Below are positions 32,846 to 43,010 of a stretch of DNA of 64,000 nucleotides, piece after piece. This stretch comes from UBA3537 sp965658025. Lineage in GTDB: Bacteria > Bacteroidota > Bacteroidia > Flavobacteriales > Flavobacteriaceae. Both the position numbers and the translations under genes were made by a program. Under the pieces are notes generated by a model. That model did not search any database. It saw only the letters and a list, made by a program, of their open reading frames with translations, and was not told the origin of the DNA. Each line of letters opens with the position of its first letter. Position 1 is the stretch's first letter. The stretch spans positions 1 to 64,000 of the forward strand of contig CBFHQL010000006.1 in assembly GCA_965658025.1 (NCBI GenBank), given 5' to 3'.

Positions 32846-35074
32846 ATGCTCCGCAAATTTTTAATCTTATTTTCTGTTGTTTCTTTCTTTTCTTTTGCGC
32901 AAGACAAAGCAATTACGCTGGAAGACATTTGGAACGGCAGTTTTTCTACCGAAAACATGGAAGTCCTACACTCCATGAATAATGGACAACAGTATGCTGT
33001 CTTAAATTTTAACCGTGCTACGCGTTCTACTTCTGTCGATGTTTATGACTACCAAACACAGTCCAAAACGAAAACTGTTGTAGACTCCAAAAATCTTGAG
33101 GATATTCCCTACTTTACAAATTACACTTTTAGTGATGATGAAACCAAAATTCTTCTTGCAACAGAGGTCGAATCGGTCTACAGATATTCTACATTAGGTG
33201 TCTTTTATGTTTATGATACGGTTTCTGGATCACTTCAAAAAATTTCGAATGAAAAAATTCAAGAACCCACCTTTTCCCCAGACGGATCCAAAGTGGCGTA
33301 TGGATTTCAAAACAATATTTTCATAAAAAATTTAGAAACAGATACCACGGCACAAATCACATTTGATGGCGAAAAAAATAAAATCATCAATGGGATAACC
33401 GATTGGGTTTACGAAGAAGAATTTGCATTTGTTCGGGCTTTTGAATGGAATAGTAATGGCCAAAAAATTGCTTATCTAAAATTTGATGAAGCCGAAGTGC
33501 CTGAATTTTCAATGGATGTCTATGGACAGGGTTTATACCAAACCCAGCAGGTGTTTAAATACCCAAAAGCGGGTGAAAAAAATGCTGTTGTGTCCTTACA
33601 TGTTTATGATTTAAACGCGCAAACGTCCAATGAAGTTAAGGTAGATAAAGCCTACACCGATTTTTATATTCCACGCATCAAGTGGACCAATGCTGCAGCT
33701 ATTTTAAGCGCACAATACATTAATCGTCATCAAAATGAATTGGATTTGTGGGCCATTAATACAGCTACTAATTCTTCCGAAATCCTTCTTACACAAACCG
33801 ACAAGGCCTATGTGGATGTGACAGACAATCTTACCTTTTTAAAAGACAATAGCTTTATTTGGACCAGTGAGCAAGATGGATTTAACCACATTTATCATTA
33901 CAGCAAAACAGGTCAACTTATCAAACAAGTCACACAAGGCGATTGGGAAGTCACGGCCTACTACGGTTACGATGAAAATTCAAAAAGAATATTTTATCAA
34001 TCTGTAGAAAATGGATCGATCAATAGAGATGTGTACAGTATTGGCCTTAGTGGAAAAAACAAACGCCGTCTCTCTAAAAATGAAGGAACCAATGCAGCGG
34101 CTTTTAGCGCTGATTTCACCTATTATATCAATACCTTTTCGAGTGCGACCACCCCACCCGAGTATACCCTCAACAAAGCTAAAGATGGTACGGTCTTAAA
34201 AAGCATAAAAGACAATGACAAGGTTGCGCAAAAATTAGGCAATTACCGTACTTCTAAAAAAGAATTTAGCACCATCAATATCAATGGGAACGACCTCAAT
34301 ATGTGGATGATTAAACCTGTTGATTTTGACCCTAACAAAAAATACCCCATGCTGATGTATCAGTATTCTGGGCCAGGTTCTCAGCAAGTGGCCAACCGTT
34401 GGAACAGCACCAACGATTATTGGTATCAAATGTTGGCGCAACAGGGCTATTTTGTCGTTTGTGTCGATGGTCGAGGAACAGGGTATAAAGGGGCTGAATT
34501 TAAGAAAGTCACCTATTTAAATCTGGTGAAATATGAGACAGAAGACCAAATTGCAGCAGCAAAAAAACTTGCAAAACTACCTTATATTGACGAAGAACGC
34601 ATAGGCATTTGGGGTTGGAGTTTTGGTGGTCATATGAGTACCAATTGTTTGCTTAAAGGCAGTGACATTTTTAAGATGGCTATTGCCGTTGCCCCTGTAA
34701 CCAGCTGGCGTTTTTATGATACCATTTACACCGAACGTTATATGCGTACGCCACAAGAAAACCCTAATGGATATGATGATAATTCGCCCTTCAATTACCC
34801 TGAAAAATTAGAAGGCGACTACTTATTGATTCACGGCTCTGGGGACGATAATGTGCATTTGCAGCATACCATGCGTATGGTCGAAGCCCTAATTCAGGCC
34901 GATAAACAGTTTGAGTGGGGGATTTACCCCGACAAAAATCATGGCATCTATGGTGGTAACACGCGATTACATCTCTATAAAAAAATGACCAACTTTATTG
35001 GAAAAACCTTGGGTGACCGACTTGAAAAACCCTCTGAACCCAAAGAAAAACAAGAAATCAAAATAAAAGGATAA
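32846..35074 (+). CDS. Dipeptidyl-peptidase IV (S9B family)
   Basis: The 742-residue exported enzyme has a signal peptide (FLILFSVVSFFSFAQ). The N-terminal beta-propeller carries the dipeptide-anchoring Glu pair in ITDWVYEEEFAF (~residues 182-193). The C-terminal alpha/beta-hydrolase domain has catalytic Ser ~592 in GIWGWSFGGHMS, Asp in IHGSGDDNVH (~667) and His in PDKNHGIYG (~698). It removes N-terminal Xaa-Pro (or Xaa-Ala) dipeptides in the periplasm. Two peptide transporters follow 30 bp downstream, which fits a peptide scavenging unit. A clear intact DPP IV. Confidence 0.95.
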   Translation: MLRKFLILFSVVSFFSFAQDKAITLEDIWNGSFSTENMEVLHSMNNGQQYAVLNFNRATRSTSVDVYDYQTQSKTKTVVDSKNLEDIPYFTNYTFSDDETKILLATEVESVYRYSTLGVFYVYDTVSGSLQKISNEKIQEPTFSPDGSKVAYGFQNNIFIKNLETDTTAQITFDGEKNKIINGITDWVYEEEFAFVRAFEWNSNGQKIAYLKFDEAEVPEFSMDVYGQGLYQTQQVFKYPKAGEKNAVVSLHVYDLNAQTSNEVKVDKAYTDFYIPRIKWTNAAAILSAQYINRHQNELDLWAINTATNSSEILLTQTDKAYVDVTDNLTFLKDNSFIWTSEQDGFNHIYHYSKTGQLIKQVTQGDWEVTAYYGYDENSKRIFYQSVENGSINRDVYSIGLSGKNKRRLSKNEGTNAAAFSADFTYYINTFSSATTPPEYTLNKAKDGTVLKSIKDNDKVAQKLGNYRTSKKEFSTININGNDLNMWMIKPVDFDPNKKYPMLMYQYSGPGSQQVANRWNSTNDYWYQMLAQQGYFVVCVDGRGTGYKGAEFKKVTYLNLVKYETEDQIAAAKKLAKLPYIDEERIGIWGWSFGGHMSTNCLLKGSDIFKMAIAVAPVTSWRFYDTIYTERYMRTPQENPNGYDDNSPFNYPEKLEGDYLLIHGSGDDNVHLQHTMRMVEALIQADKQFEWGIYPDKNHGIYGGNTRLHLYKKMTNFIGKTLGDRLEKPSEPKEKQEIKIKG

Positions 35075-35104
35075 ATTAGCGAAACCAATCAAATAAGAAC
35101 AATT

Positions 35105-36619
35105 ATGTCAACAACAACAGAACTTCAACATCAAAAACAACTTTTTGGGCATCCTATCGGGCTGTATGTTCTCTTTTTAACAGAAATGTGGGAACGCTTT
35201 TCTTATTATGGGATGAGAGCAATTTTAGTGCTCTACCTAGTTGCAGAAACGGCGTCTGATAATCCAGGATTAGGATGGGCCAATGATAGTGCCATTGCAC
35301 TCTATGGTTGGTATACAATGTTTGTATATGTAGCATCAATTCCAGGAGGAATTATAGCTGATAAAATTTTAGGGCAACGAAAATCCGTTTTTGTAGGTGG
35401 TTTGTTATTAGTTGCTGGACATAGTGTTCTTGCCATTGAACAAATGTGGGCTTTTTATACAGGTTTGATTCTTATAGTCATGGGGGTCGGAATGCTTAAG
35501 CCCAATATATCGACTATGGTAGGTGGATTGTACCCAAAAAATGAGCAAAATAAACGCGATATGGGTTTTTATATCTTCTATATGGGTATAAATTTAGGGG
35601 CAGCAGTTGCTGCACTCGCTGTTGGTTATGTTGGAGAAAATATTGGGTGGCACTATGGCTTTGGAATGGCTGGTGTTGGAATGGCATTAGGTCAGTTAAC
35701 ATATTGGTATGGACAAAAGCATTTAAAGCATGTCGGAAATCTTGTTGTTGATGAGCGGTCAAAAGAAGAAAAAGGCGGTAGTCAAAATTTACTTTTAGCT
35801 ATTTTTAAACATTCTAACTCAGTGGCAGGATTTGTTATTACAGTATTGGCTGGACTTGGTATTTGGTTTATTGGGGGGTCATGGTCTTATGGGCTTTTAG
35901 TTATTGGTTTGGCCTTTGCAGTTGGGGTTGGAATTGTAGTTTATAATGATGGAAACAAAGTTGAAAAAGATAGAATTTTAGTAACTTATCTTTCATTTTT
36001 AATTATCATAATATTTTGGGGTGCTTTTGAACAAGCGGGAGGTTTGCTCAATGTTTATACCTACCAAAAAACGGATTTATCTTTAGGCGACTTTATGGTT
36101 CCTGCAAGCTGGTTTCAATCTGTAAACGCGATTTTTATTTTAATATTTGCGACTATAGTTGGTAGTTTTTGGGTATGGTGGAAAAATAGAAAGAAAGAAT
36201 CATCATCGTTGTTTAAGATGGCCATTGGAGTTATCATCATGGGTTGGGGATTCTTTTTTATGTCGGCAGCTTCAATGGAATATGAAGGTACTGGATCTTC
36301 AGCAATGTATTGGCTAATTTTTGCGTATTTGTTTCACACTTTGGGTGAATTGTGTGCTTCGCCAGTCGCCCTCTCTTTTATAACAAAACTTGCTCCAGAA
36401 CGTTGGATGGCATTCATGATGGGTGCTTATTTTGCAGCTACTGGATTGGGCAATAAAGTTGCTGGACTTCTCGGAGAATCTGCCTCTGAGTTTGGTGAAT
36501 TTACAATCTTTACTGGTATCGCGGTATTTTGTACCATTTTTGGAATATTGGTTATTGCCATCCTAAAACCGCTAAAACGTCTCACTCATGGTGCTGAGGA
36601 TATCACATCAGAATCTTAA
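35105..36619 (+). CDS. Proton-dependent oligopeptide transporter (POT/PTR family), copy 1
   Basis: The 504-residue inner-membrane protein has about 12-14 segments. The POT signature FLTEMWERFSYYGMRAILV is present near residue 22, with GGIIADKILGQRK and FYMGINLGAAVAAL; the C-terminal half has FWGAFEQAGGLLNVY. The ExxERFxYYG motif is where proton coupling occurs in the family. It takes up di- and tripeptides by proton symport. It lies between DPP IV and a second POT gene, spaced 11 bp from the latter. Confidence 0.93.
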   Translation: MSTTTELQHQKQLFGHPIGLYVLFLTEMWERFSYYGMRAILVLYLVAETASDNPGLGWANDSAIALYGWYTMFVYVASIPGGIIADKILGQRKSVFVGGLLLVAGHSVLAIEQMWAFYTGLILIVMGVGMLKPNISTMVGGLYPKNEQNKRDMGFYIFYMGINLGAAVAALAVGYVGENIGWHYGFGMAGVGMALGQLTYWYGQKHLKHVGNLVVDERSKEEKGGSQNLLLAIFKHSNSVAGFVITVLAGLGIWFIGGSWSYGLLVIGLAFAVGVGIVVYNDGNKVEKDRILVTYLSFLIIIIFWGAFEQAGGLLNVYTYQKTDLSLGDFMVPASWFQSVNAIFILIFATIVGSFWVWWKNRKKESSSLFKMAIGVIIMGWGFFFMSAASMEYEGTGSSAMYWLIFAYLFHTLGELCASPVALSFITKLAPERWMAFMMGAYFAATGLGNKVAGLLGESASEFGEFTIFTGIAVFCTIFGILVIAILKPLKRLTHGAEDITSES

Positions 36620-36630
36620 AACCAACCAAA

Positions 36631-38403
36631 ATGAACACAGCAACAGATCAAATCTTTAAAGACAAAGTTTTAGGGCATCCAGCAGGACTGTTTGTATTAT
36701 TTTTTACGGAAATGTGGGAACGTTTTTCGTATTACGGAATGCGGGCTATTTTAGTTATATTTCTTACTGGAGTAGTCACTGGCGACAACCCTGGATGGGG
36801 TTGGAGTACGCCTGCTGCACTATCGCTTTTAGGCACCTATGCCATGTTTGTTTACCTAACACCACTTGTAGGGGGTTGGTTGGCCGATAACAAAATTGGT
36901 TATAGAATGGCCGTTGTGATTGGAGCGCTTTTGATGACGCTCGGACATGCCGCCATGGCCGTAGAAACACCAACATTTCTCTACATTGGAATTTCACTTT
37001 TAATCTTAGGAAATGGATTTTTTAAACCCAATATGACATCTATTATTTCAAAAATGTATGACGGTCAAGACGATAAAAAGGATGGTGCATACAACATTTT
37101 TTATATGGGTGTAAATGCTGGTGCTTTTCTTGGAATTATGCTTTGTGGATGGGTCGGAGAAAAAGTAGGTTGGAGCTGGGGTTTTGGTCTTGCGGGTATT
37201 TTTATGCTGTTGGGTATGTTACAATTTTATTTTGCTCAACCTCTTTTTGGTGATATTGGTTCTAAACTTAAAAATGAACAAAATGATCTTATAGATAATC
37301 TTGTTGATAATAAATCTGTAGATGCGAAATCAGGTGTAAAACTTAATACTTTTCAGCCAATAGATTATATTCTTATTGGGATTTTCACCCTTTCAGCGCT
37401 AATTTTTATCATTAATGATCCATTGAGTCAAATTGGCCAAATCAACACCCTCAACTTTACCGTTGCGGGCATGAAAGATTCGTTGTTTTTTGCGCTTTTG
37501 GCGGCCATTGCCTTTATTCTCCTTTTAATTATTAGAATTCCTCGATACACAAGAATAGAACGAGATCGAATGATTGCTTTTACTATTTTTTGTCTGTTTA
37601 CGGTTTTCTTTTGGGCCGCTTTTGAACAAGCAGCGGGCACGTTACCTTTGTACACCAGAGATTTCACCAATCGATTTTTGGAAGGCAACGCAGCCGATAT
37701 TTTCAAACTCATTGATTTGATTGTTACCGTGGTTCCACTGCTCATCATCACTTATGTACTTTGGAGTCTCTTTCGTAAAACCTTCAGTAGAATAGGGTTG
37801 TCGAACATTATACTGGGCTTTAGCTTTGTGATAGTTTGGGCCATAGTCATTTTTAAATTATACACAGAGTATAATGACACCAACACTGAAGTACCAGTCA
37901 CATGGTTTGCCATTTTAAACTCTCTTTTTATCATCATTTTTGCACCTTTATTTACTAAATGGTGGGACAGCCGTTACAATCCGCCGGCCTCGGTCAAATA
38001 CTTCTTAGGGTTATTCCTATTAGGACTTGGTTTTGCCTTTTTGGCCTTTGGCGCTAGGAATGTTTTAGCAGGGGCAGAGTCAGCTTCGTTGAGTATGGCA
38101 TGGTTAGTGTTTGCTTATTTATTCCATACGCTTGGCGAATTGTGTTTGTCTCCAATGGGATTGTCCTATTTGAGTAAACTTGTTCCGGCCAGAATGATTG
38201 CAGTAATGTTTGGGGTTTATTATTTGGCTATAGCAATTGGAAACAAATTGGCGCACTCTGTTGGTGCAGAGGTTGAAAATATCACTAAAGAGTACAGTTT
38301 ATCAGCGTTCTTTTTGATTTTTACCATTGTGCCTATTGCGGTGGGATTAGTGTCATTAGTTTTACATCCATTACTTAAAAAACTCATGCATGGCGTAAAA
38401 TAA
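36631..38403 (+). CDS. Proton-dependent oligopeptide transporter (POT/PTR family), copy 2
   Basis: The 590-residue paralogue of the preceding transporter has the same signature FFTEMWERFSYYGMRAIL, GGWLADNKIGYR and FYMGVNAGAFLGI, and FWAAFEQAAGTLPLYTRDF in the second half. It is 86 residues longer, mainly from an extended loop around residues 210-280 (SKLKNEQNDLIDNLVDNKS). The two differ enough that distinct peptide preferences are likely. It sits 11 bp after copy 1, followed by a small gene and a thioredoxin. Confidence 0.93.
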   Translation: MNTATDQIFKDKVLGHPAGLFVLFFTEMWERFSYYGMRAILVIFLTGVVTGDNPGWGWSTPAALSLLGTYAMFVYLTPLVGGWLADNKIGYRMAVVIGALLMTLGHAAMAVETPTFLYIGISLLILGNGFFKPNMTSIISKMYDGQDDKKDGAYNIFYMGVNAGAFLGIMLCGWVGEKVGWSWGFGLAGIFMLLGMLQFYFAQPLFGDIGSKLKNEQNDLIDNLVDNKSVDAKSGVKLNTFQPIDYILIGIFTLSALIFIINDPLSQIGQINTLNFTVAGMKDSLFFALLAAIAFILLLIIRIPRYTRIERDRMIAFTIFCLFTVFFWAAFEQAAGTLPLYTRDFTNRFLEGNAADIFKLIDLIVTVVPLLIITYVLWSLFRKTFSRIGLSNIILGFSFVIVWAIVIFKLYTEYNDTNTEVPVTWFAILNSLFIIIFAPLFTKWWDSRYNPPASVKYFLGLFLLGLGFAFLAFGARNVLAGAESASLSMAWLVFAYLFHTLGELCLSPMGLSYLSKLVPARMIAVMFGVYYLAIAIGNKLAHSVGAEVENITKEYSLSAFFLIFTIVPIAVGLVSLVLHPLLKKLMHGVK

Positions 38404-38414
38404 AAGTTTAAAAA

Positions 38415-38609
38415 ATGATTTGCATAAAAACTGAAATACCAGCGTATTTGTGCCAAATAGATGACGAACTAAAAGCCATCTACCACAGTAAAGATTCTGT
38501 GTGTATTTGGGTGTTTAAAACACGTGAAAAAAGAAATGCCTTTGTCGACGAAACCATAGGGATGAACAAAACACAACGAACAAATCATTACAGCGAAAAT
38601 TATGTTTAG
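38415..38609 (+). CDS. Small protein of unknown function
   Basis: The 64-residue protein has no signal or membrane segment and is rich in charged residues (IDDELKAIYHSKDSVCIWVF; KTREKRNAFVDETIG). It starts 11 bp after the POT stop and its stop overlaps the start of the thioredoxin gene by 8 bases. That tight, continuous packing argues for a real translated gene in the operon. No family was recognised. Confidence 0.65.
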   Translation: MICIKTEIPAYLCQIDDELKAIYHSKDSVCIWVFKTREKRNAFVDETIGMNKTQRTNHYSENYV

Positions 38610-39153
38610 ACTAAAACACATACTTGTTCTTTTTATTTTTGGCTTTTCACTTTGTGGAACTGCACAAGAAATCAATTGGTTGACCATGAATGAGGCCTTG
38701 GCCAAACAAAAAGAAAACCCAAAAAAAATCATGGTAGATATGTACACCACTTGGTGTGGCCCATGCAAAATGTTGGACCGCAACACATTTTCTAATCCAC
38801 AGCTTGCCGAATATGTGAACGCTAATTATTATGCCGTTAAATTCAATGCAGAGGGCAATGAGGAAGTTGATTTTAATGGGCAACCGCTCACAAACCCTAA
38901 CTATGATCCAGCCAAAGCCAAACGCCGCAACAGCAAACACCAACTTGCACAATATTTTGGCGTGAATGCCTATCCAACCATTGTATTTCTTGGAGAAAGC
39001 ACCGAATTTTTGGCACCTATACCAGGGTATAGAACAGCACCACAACTTGAACTTTACCTTAAACTTTTTGCCGAAGACCACTACAAAACCATCAATAACC
39101 AAGAGGCCTTTAACAGCTTCGCCAAATCATTTAAACCCACTTTTACGCCTTAA
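38602..39153 (+). CDS. Periplasmic thioredoxin-like protein
   Basis: The 183-residue protein has a signal peptide (HILVLFIFGFSLCGTAQ). The thioredoxin-fold active site is MYTTWCGPCKMLDRNTF (CGPC), the cis-Pro comes in NAYPTIVFLGE, and a short C-terminal helical extension follows. CGPC is the redox-active pair of reducing thioredoxins; in the periplasm it may serve disulfide reduction or cytochrome maturation. The insertion EEVDFNGQPLTNPNYDPAKA between the motif and the cis-Pro is seen in the DUF255/thioredoxin_7 type. It converges with comEC, overlapping its end by 4 bases. Confidence 0.9.
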   Translation: MFRLKHILVLFIFGFSLCGTAQEINWLTMNEALAKQKENPKKIMVDMYTTWCGPCKMLDRNTFSNPQLAEYVNANYYAVKFNAEGNEEVDFNGQPLTNPNYDPAKAKRRNSKHQLAQYFGVNAYPTIVFLGESTEFLAPIPGYRTAPQLELYLKLFAEDHYKTINNQEAFNSFAKSFKPTFTP

Positions 39154-41183
39154 TCTAAAGGGTAGACAAACGCGCCGTTGGTGTTGGTATCATAAAATTT
39201 TACCCCTTTTTGTGTACAGGTTTTTTTCCAACGTTCCACAAAACTTTTATAATTGCTCCCATCAGCAATAATAAGTTTTGGTTGTAGCTTATTTATGAGT
39301 TGTCCTAAATGAATTTTTGGACTGTTTCGAAGTAAAACCCAGTCAAATGTTGTGGATTTAAAATCAAAGAGTCCAAGACTATCTACCAATAATAATTGAT
39401 GACCATCAATGTTGTAAAATCGTTTTAGGTTTGATGTAACCTTTTTCCGAATGCCTACATTAGTTATATAATCTTGAACAAACGTAAAATTTAAACTGTC
39501 CGTTTTTGTAGTATGGGTTTCAAATGTAGTTCCATTTCTAAACCCCAAACAAGTATGCTTTACTTTTTGAAAAACAAAAAATTCTCGTGGGGATTGAATT
39601 TTATAATTAAACAAAACATACAATTGAAACCCTATAATAGCAACTCCTAAAACAACGATGGTTTTGAATTTTTTTGTCTTTATAAATTTAAAAATTAAAC
39701 CAAAAATAAGATAAGAGACAAACAGCATCACCCCATCAAAAGTGATGTGTTTAAAAAGGAAAACATCAAAATTTGCCACCCAATTTGTACACCTATTCAT
39801 CATTTCAATAAGATGTTCAAAACCATAAATTAGAGGTTCATTGATGGCTTTGATGCCACTAAAGACAATGATAAAAAGACCACCCCAAAGACATAATACC
39901 AGCAGTGGAATGACCAATAAATTGGTCAGAAAAAACAAAGCTGGAAATTGATGAAAGTAATACAAACTAAGGGGTAAAATACCAAGTTGTGCCGCAACAG
40001 AAACATTTAGTAAAGTGACCATAGGTTTTAAAACAAAATGTTTGGGTTGTCCATACTGATCTAAAATGGGTTTGATGAGCAAAATGCCCAAAACAGCGGT
40101 ATAACTCAGTTGAAAACCTACATCAAAAAGGAAATTAGGTTGAATGAGTAACACCGCAAATGCTGAAATAAAAAGGGTGTTGATGCTGTTGGTCGGCCGA
40201 TGTAATCCATGGGCAAGGGCAAAACAGCTAAACATCGTAACAGCACGAACTATGGACGGACTCAGTCCAGTCAGAACAGCAAACCCCCACAAGATGACGA
40301 TGATCATAAAACTGCGCATTTTCTTGCCGTGACGTAAGCGGACAATTGGGCTCAGTACCAATTCCAATATAGTCAGTAGAATTCCTACGTGTAAGCCTGA
40401 AAGCGCTAAAATATGCAACACACCAGAATCTTTGTAATTTGTTTTGATGTCCTCTGGAATTTCATTTCTAATCCCCAAATAAAAGGCCTTTAGAAACGCC
40501 CGGGCTGTAGTATTGATATTTAATGCATCAATTTTTGACTCCACAAAGGTTTTGGCTTTGCTTGCCCAACCATTTATACTTTGTTTCCCTTTTGCTCTTA
40601 TAAATTTGCTGTGTTCTTGGAGGTTGATTTGATGAAAAATGCCTTTGCGTTCCATATAGTCTTTGTAGCTAAAAGCAAATGGATTTTTGGGCGGATTGAT
40701 GCTTTTCAACTCTGTTTGGATGTATAAAAGATCATCTACAAGCAAAGGTTCAATGGCAGTATTTTTTGGAATACTGATTAAAATTTCACCACTTGATTTT
40801 TGATTATTCATCTCTATTACTTTGGCTTTGTAGCGGTAGTTGTACGCCGTTGGGTTCATTGCACTACGGACTTTTAACACCAAGCGGTTAGACGTATTTA
40901 TTTGTTCTAAAAAATGACTGTAATGGTTATGTTTGGATTTTGGTTCATGAAGTAGGGTTGTCCATAGTCCTAGCAAGACAAAAAGCAACAACAACAAAAT
41001 AGAGGCAATGGATTTGTTTTGTGGTGTGCTTTTGAAATGAAAAAACGACACCATAGAAACCACAAGAGCAATGCCTAGGGTGATGGCGCTTAGTTCCAAT
41101 ACAACAAAGTTGCTTAAAAATGCACCACCCATAAAAGCCATGGTGAGTTTAGGGATGGGGTAGCTAAATATAATTGAGGACAT
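39150..41183 (-). CDS. comEC: ComEC/Rec2-family competence membrane protein
   Basis: The 677-residue inner-membrane protein has an N-terminal DUF4131-type beta region between early membrane segments, then the competence domain (~230-490): GVLHILALSGLHVGILLTIL, GLSPSIVRAVTMFSCFALAH and FLFDVGFQLSYTAVLGILLI. ComEC is the channel that brings single-stranded DNA into the cytoplasm in transformation. The metallo-beta-lactamase domain found in Bacillus ComEC is absent, as is common in Bacteroidota. The ATG at 41183 follows an in-frame TTG at 41186. It is divergent from the zincin operon. Confidence 0.9.
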   Translation of the reverse strand: MSSIIFSYPIPKLTMAFMGGAFLSNFVVLELSAITLGIALVVSMVSFFHFKSTPQNKSIASILLLLLFVLLGLWTTLLHEPKSKHNHYSHFLEQINTSNRLVLKVRSAMNPTAYNYRYKAKVIEMNNQKSSGEILISIPKNTAIEPLLVDDLLYIQTELKSINPPKNPFAFSYKDYMERKGIFHQINLQEHSKFIRAKGKQSINGWASKAKTFVESKIDALNINTTARAFLKAFYLGIRNEIPEDIKTNYKDSGVLHILALSGLHVGILLTILELVLSPIVRLRHGKKMRSFMIIVILWGFAVLTGLSPSIVRAVTMFSCFALAHGLHRPTNSINTLFISAFAVLLIQPNFLFDVGFQLSYTAVLGILLIKPILDQYGQPKHFVLKPMVTLLNVSVAAQLGILPLSLYYFHQFPALFFLTNLLVIPLLVLCLWGGLFIIVFSGIKAINEPLIYGFEHLIEMMNRCTNWVANFDVFLFKHITFDGVMLFVSYLIFGLIFKFIKTKKFKTIVVLGVAIIGFQLYVLFNYKIQSPREFFVFQKVKHTCLGFRNGTTFETHTTKTDSLNFTFVQDYITNVGIRKKVTSNLKRFYNIDGHQLLLVDSLGLFDFKSTTFDWVLLRNSPKIHLGQLINKLQPKLIIADGSNYKSFVERWKKTCTQKGVKFYDTNTNGAFVYPLD

Positions 41184-41268
41184 CAAAAGGTAGTTTGGGT
41201 TGTTTGGTGCTAATTTAAATAATTATCTTAAGTCACTCTAAACTTGTTTCAGAGTTAGTCCATTTTCC

Positions 41269-41356
41269 CACTTATTACGTCAGATGGCCGTTTATTACGT
41301 CAAATAGCCGTTGGTTACATGATGCTTGACATGTATTTAGGGTTTCCCTAACTTGT
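41269..41356 (+). promoter_or_regulatory. Triple direct-repeat operator and promoter of the zincin operon
   Basis: Three tandem 20-bp units are CACTTATTACGTCAGATGGC (41269-41288), CGTTTATTACGTCAAATAGC (41289-41308) and CGTTGGTTACATGATGCTTG (41309-41328). The last contains the -33 TTG. A 20-bp spacer leads to TAACTTGT (41349-41356). The predicted start is near 41363, giving a ~31-nt leader for the gene at 41394. The arrangement is the same as at 14819-14907, down to the diverged third unit. Confidence 0.65.
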
Positions 41357-41393
41357 AGGCAAATTTTTAAAAAAACGCTTAAAACCTACTACC

Positions 41394-43010
41394 ATGAAAG
41401 TAAACCCATACCGCTTTTTAAAGTATTGTGCCGCACTTTTAGTCTTTACACTTTTGGTTACGAATTGTGAGCAAGTTTCTGATGTTAATATTGAAAACGC
41501 GCAAGAAAAAAAAGTAAAATCTGTAACCCTAGAAGATTTTAAGTCAAATGTTGTAAACGATAAATCATATTTTAAAATTAATGCTTTGTTTGATTCAAAT
41601 AAAGTTGAAAAATCTGTAACCTCTTATGGACAAAATGATGAGTATAGCATATTGACAGATAAAATAACTTTAATTGAATTAGACCACGCTACAACGTACA
41701 CTTTTGTTCTAAACAAAAATAATAATATTGAAGCCAATCACTTTTACAATTTGGTAGTTCATATCGATGATGAACAAAGTATAATAAAATCAGAAATTAT
41801 AAAATATCATCCTACAGCAAATTGGTTCTCAAACCCTTTACAAGAATACGATGGAACATTTGAAATAATAGAGAATAATTTTTTAGACCTTTCGGAACTA
41901 TTTCCAAATGAACAACAAATTTCTTCATCTTGTCATCCACAAATTTATGGGTATTGGGAGTGTAATTTAGGCGAAAACCATGCACCAGGAGAGGGAACAC
42001 ATTGTACTTCATGGACGTATTATGTTGAGATAACAAATTGTTCAGGTGGCGGAGGTTATGGTAACAATGGAGGGACAAACCCAGGCAACAGTACTAATGA
42101 GGGCAATCCAACCGATGGCGGAGGTTCAAGTTCGGGAACAGGAAGTGGTTCTGGAGTATCTGAGGGCACTACCCCAACAAGCCCAACAATTCCAGAGGAT
42201 ATGGAGTTTGATGAAGATCATTTGAATATTCAAAATTGTATTGCTATTCAACATTTTGGTAATTTAAACCTCCTTAGTAGTGCTCAGAAAGCGATTGTTT
42301 CTGATTATATTGACGAAAAAGGATGTGATAATGCAAAGTCGTTTGTAGAAATAGCGTTGGAAGCCCTAGCCAATGATGCCGAAGTGGATTTTGATAATGA
42401 AATTATTTTGGATAAATCATTTGTGGATAATCCTAAATTAAAGTGTGTATACGATAAATTAAAAGCATCAAACAGTACCTTATTTAAGAATACTATTGGT
42501 AACTTTGAAAGTGACCCTAAACTTCAAATCAGAATTAAAGAAGGTAATTGCAATAGTAGTGATGATGCATGTTGTGATGATTCTAATTTAGTAAACACAG
42601 GGATAGTAGACATAATAATTGAGGACACAAGTGGCTCTGTTTTAGATATAGCATCAATGATATTACACGAAGCAATTCATGCAGAAATATCTAGATACGT
42701 TTTATTAAATGAACCAAGTGAAAATATAAACGATAAGCCTAGAATTTTTGAATTTTATAAATATTATAAAGAATTATATAATGAAGGAAATATTGAACAC
42801 ATATTTATGACTGAAAGATATATAGAACCAATAGCTATGGCCTTGCGAAAACTGGATAGTTATGCTTATCCAACTGATTATTACAAATCTTATGCATGGG
42901 ATGGGTTAAGATTTTGGGATGCTAATAATTTATTATCTATGGATGAAGATGAGAACTACACTGAATACAGAGAAATAGTTGAATCAACCACTAGTTTATC
43001 ATGCGATTAA
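41394..43010 (+). CDS. Secreted lipoprotein with C-terminal zincin (HExxH) domain
   Basis: The 538-residue lipoprotein has a signal ending LVTNCEQ. An N-terminal beta-rich part follows, with a Trp/Cys-containing segment (SSCHPQIYGYWECNLGENH) near residue 185. Next is a low-complexity Gly/Ser/Asn linker (~215-265). The C-terminal domain carries HEAIHAEISRYVL (HEAIH at residues 425-429), the zinc-binding motif of zincin metallopeptidases, followed by a region (RYIEPIAMALRKLDSY) that may provide the third ligand. Similar N-terminal halves with variable C-terminal domains occur in flavobacterial lipoprotein families, suggesting a modular secreted effector. Target unknown. It overlaps the next gene by 10 bases. 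Confidence 0.82.
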   Translation: MKVNPYRFLKYCAALLVFTLLVTNCEQVSDVNIENAQEKKVKSVTLEDFKSNVVNDKSYFKINALFDSNKVEKSVTSYGQNDEYSILTDKITLIELDHATTYTFVLNKNNNIEANHFYNLVVHIDDEQSIIKSEIIKYHPTANWFSNPLQEYDGTFEIIENNFLDLSELFPNEQQISSSCHPQIYGYWECNLGENHAPGEGTHCTSWTYYVEITNCSGGGGYGNNGGTNPGNSTNEGNPTDGGGSSSGTGSGSGVSEGTTPTSPTIPEDMEFDEDHLNIQNCIAIQHFGNLNLLSSAQKAIVSDYIDEKGCDNAKSFVEIALEALANDAEVDFDNEIILDKSFVDNPKLKCVYDKLKASNSTLFKNTIGNFESDPKLQIRIKEGNCNSSDDACCDDSNLVNTGIVDIIIEDTSGSVLDIASMILHEAIHAEISRYVLLNEPSENINDKPRIFEFYKYYKELYNEGNIEHIFMTERYIEPIAMALRKLDSYAYPTDYYKSYAWDGLRFWDANNLLSMDEDENYTEYREIVESTTSLSCD

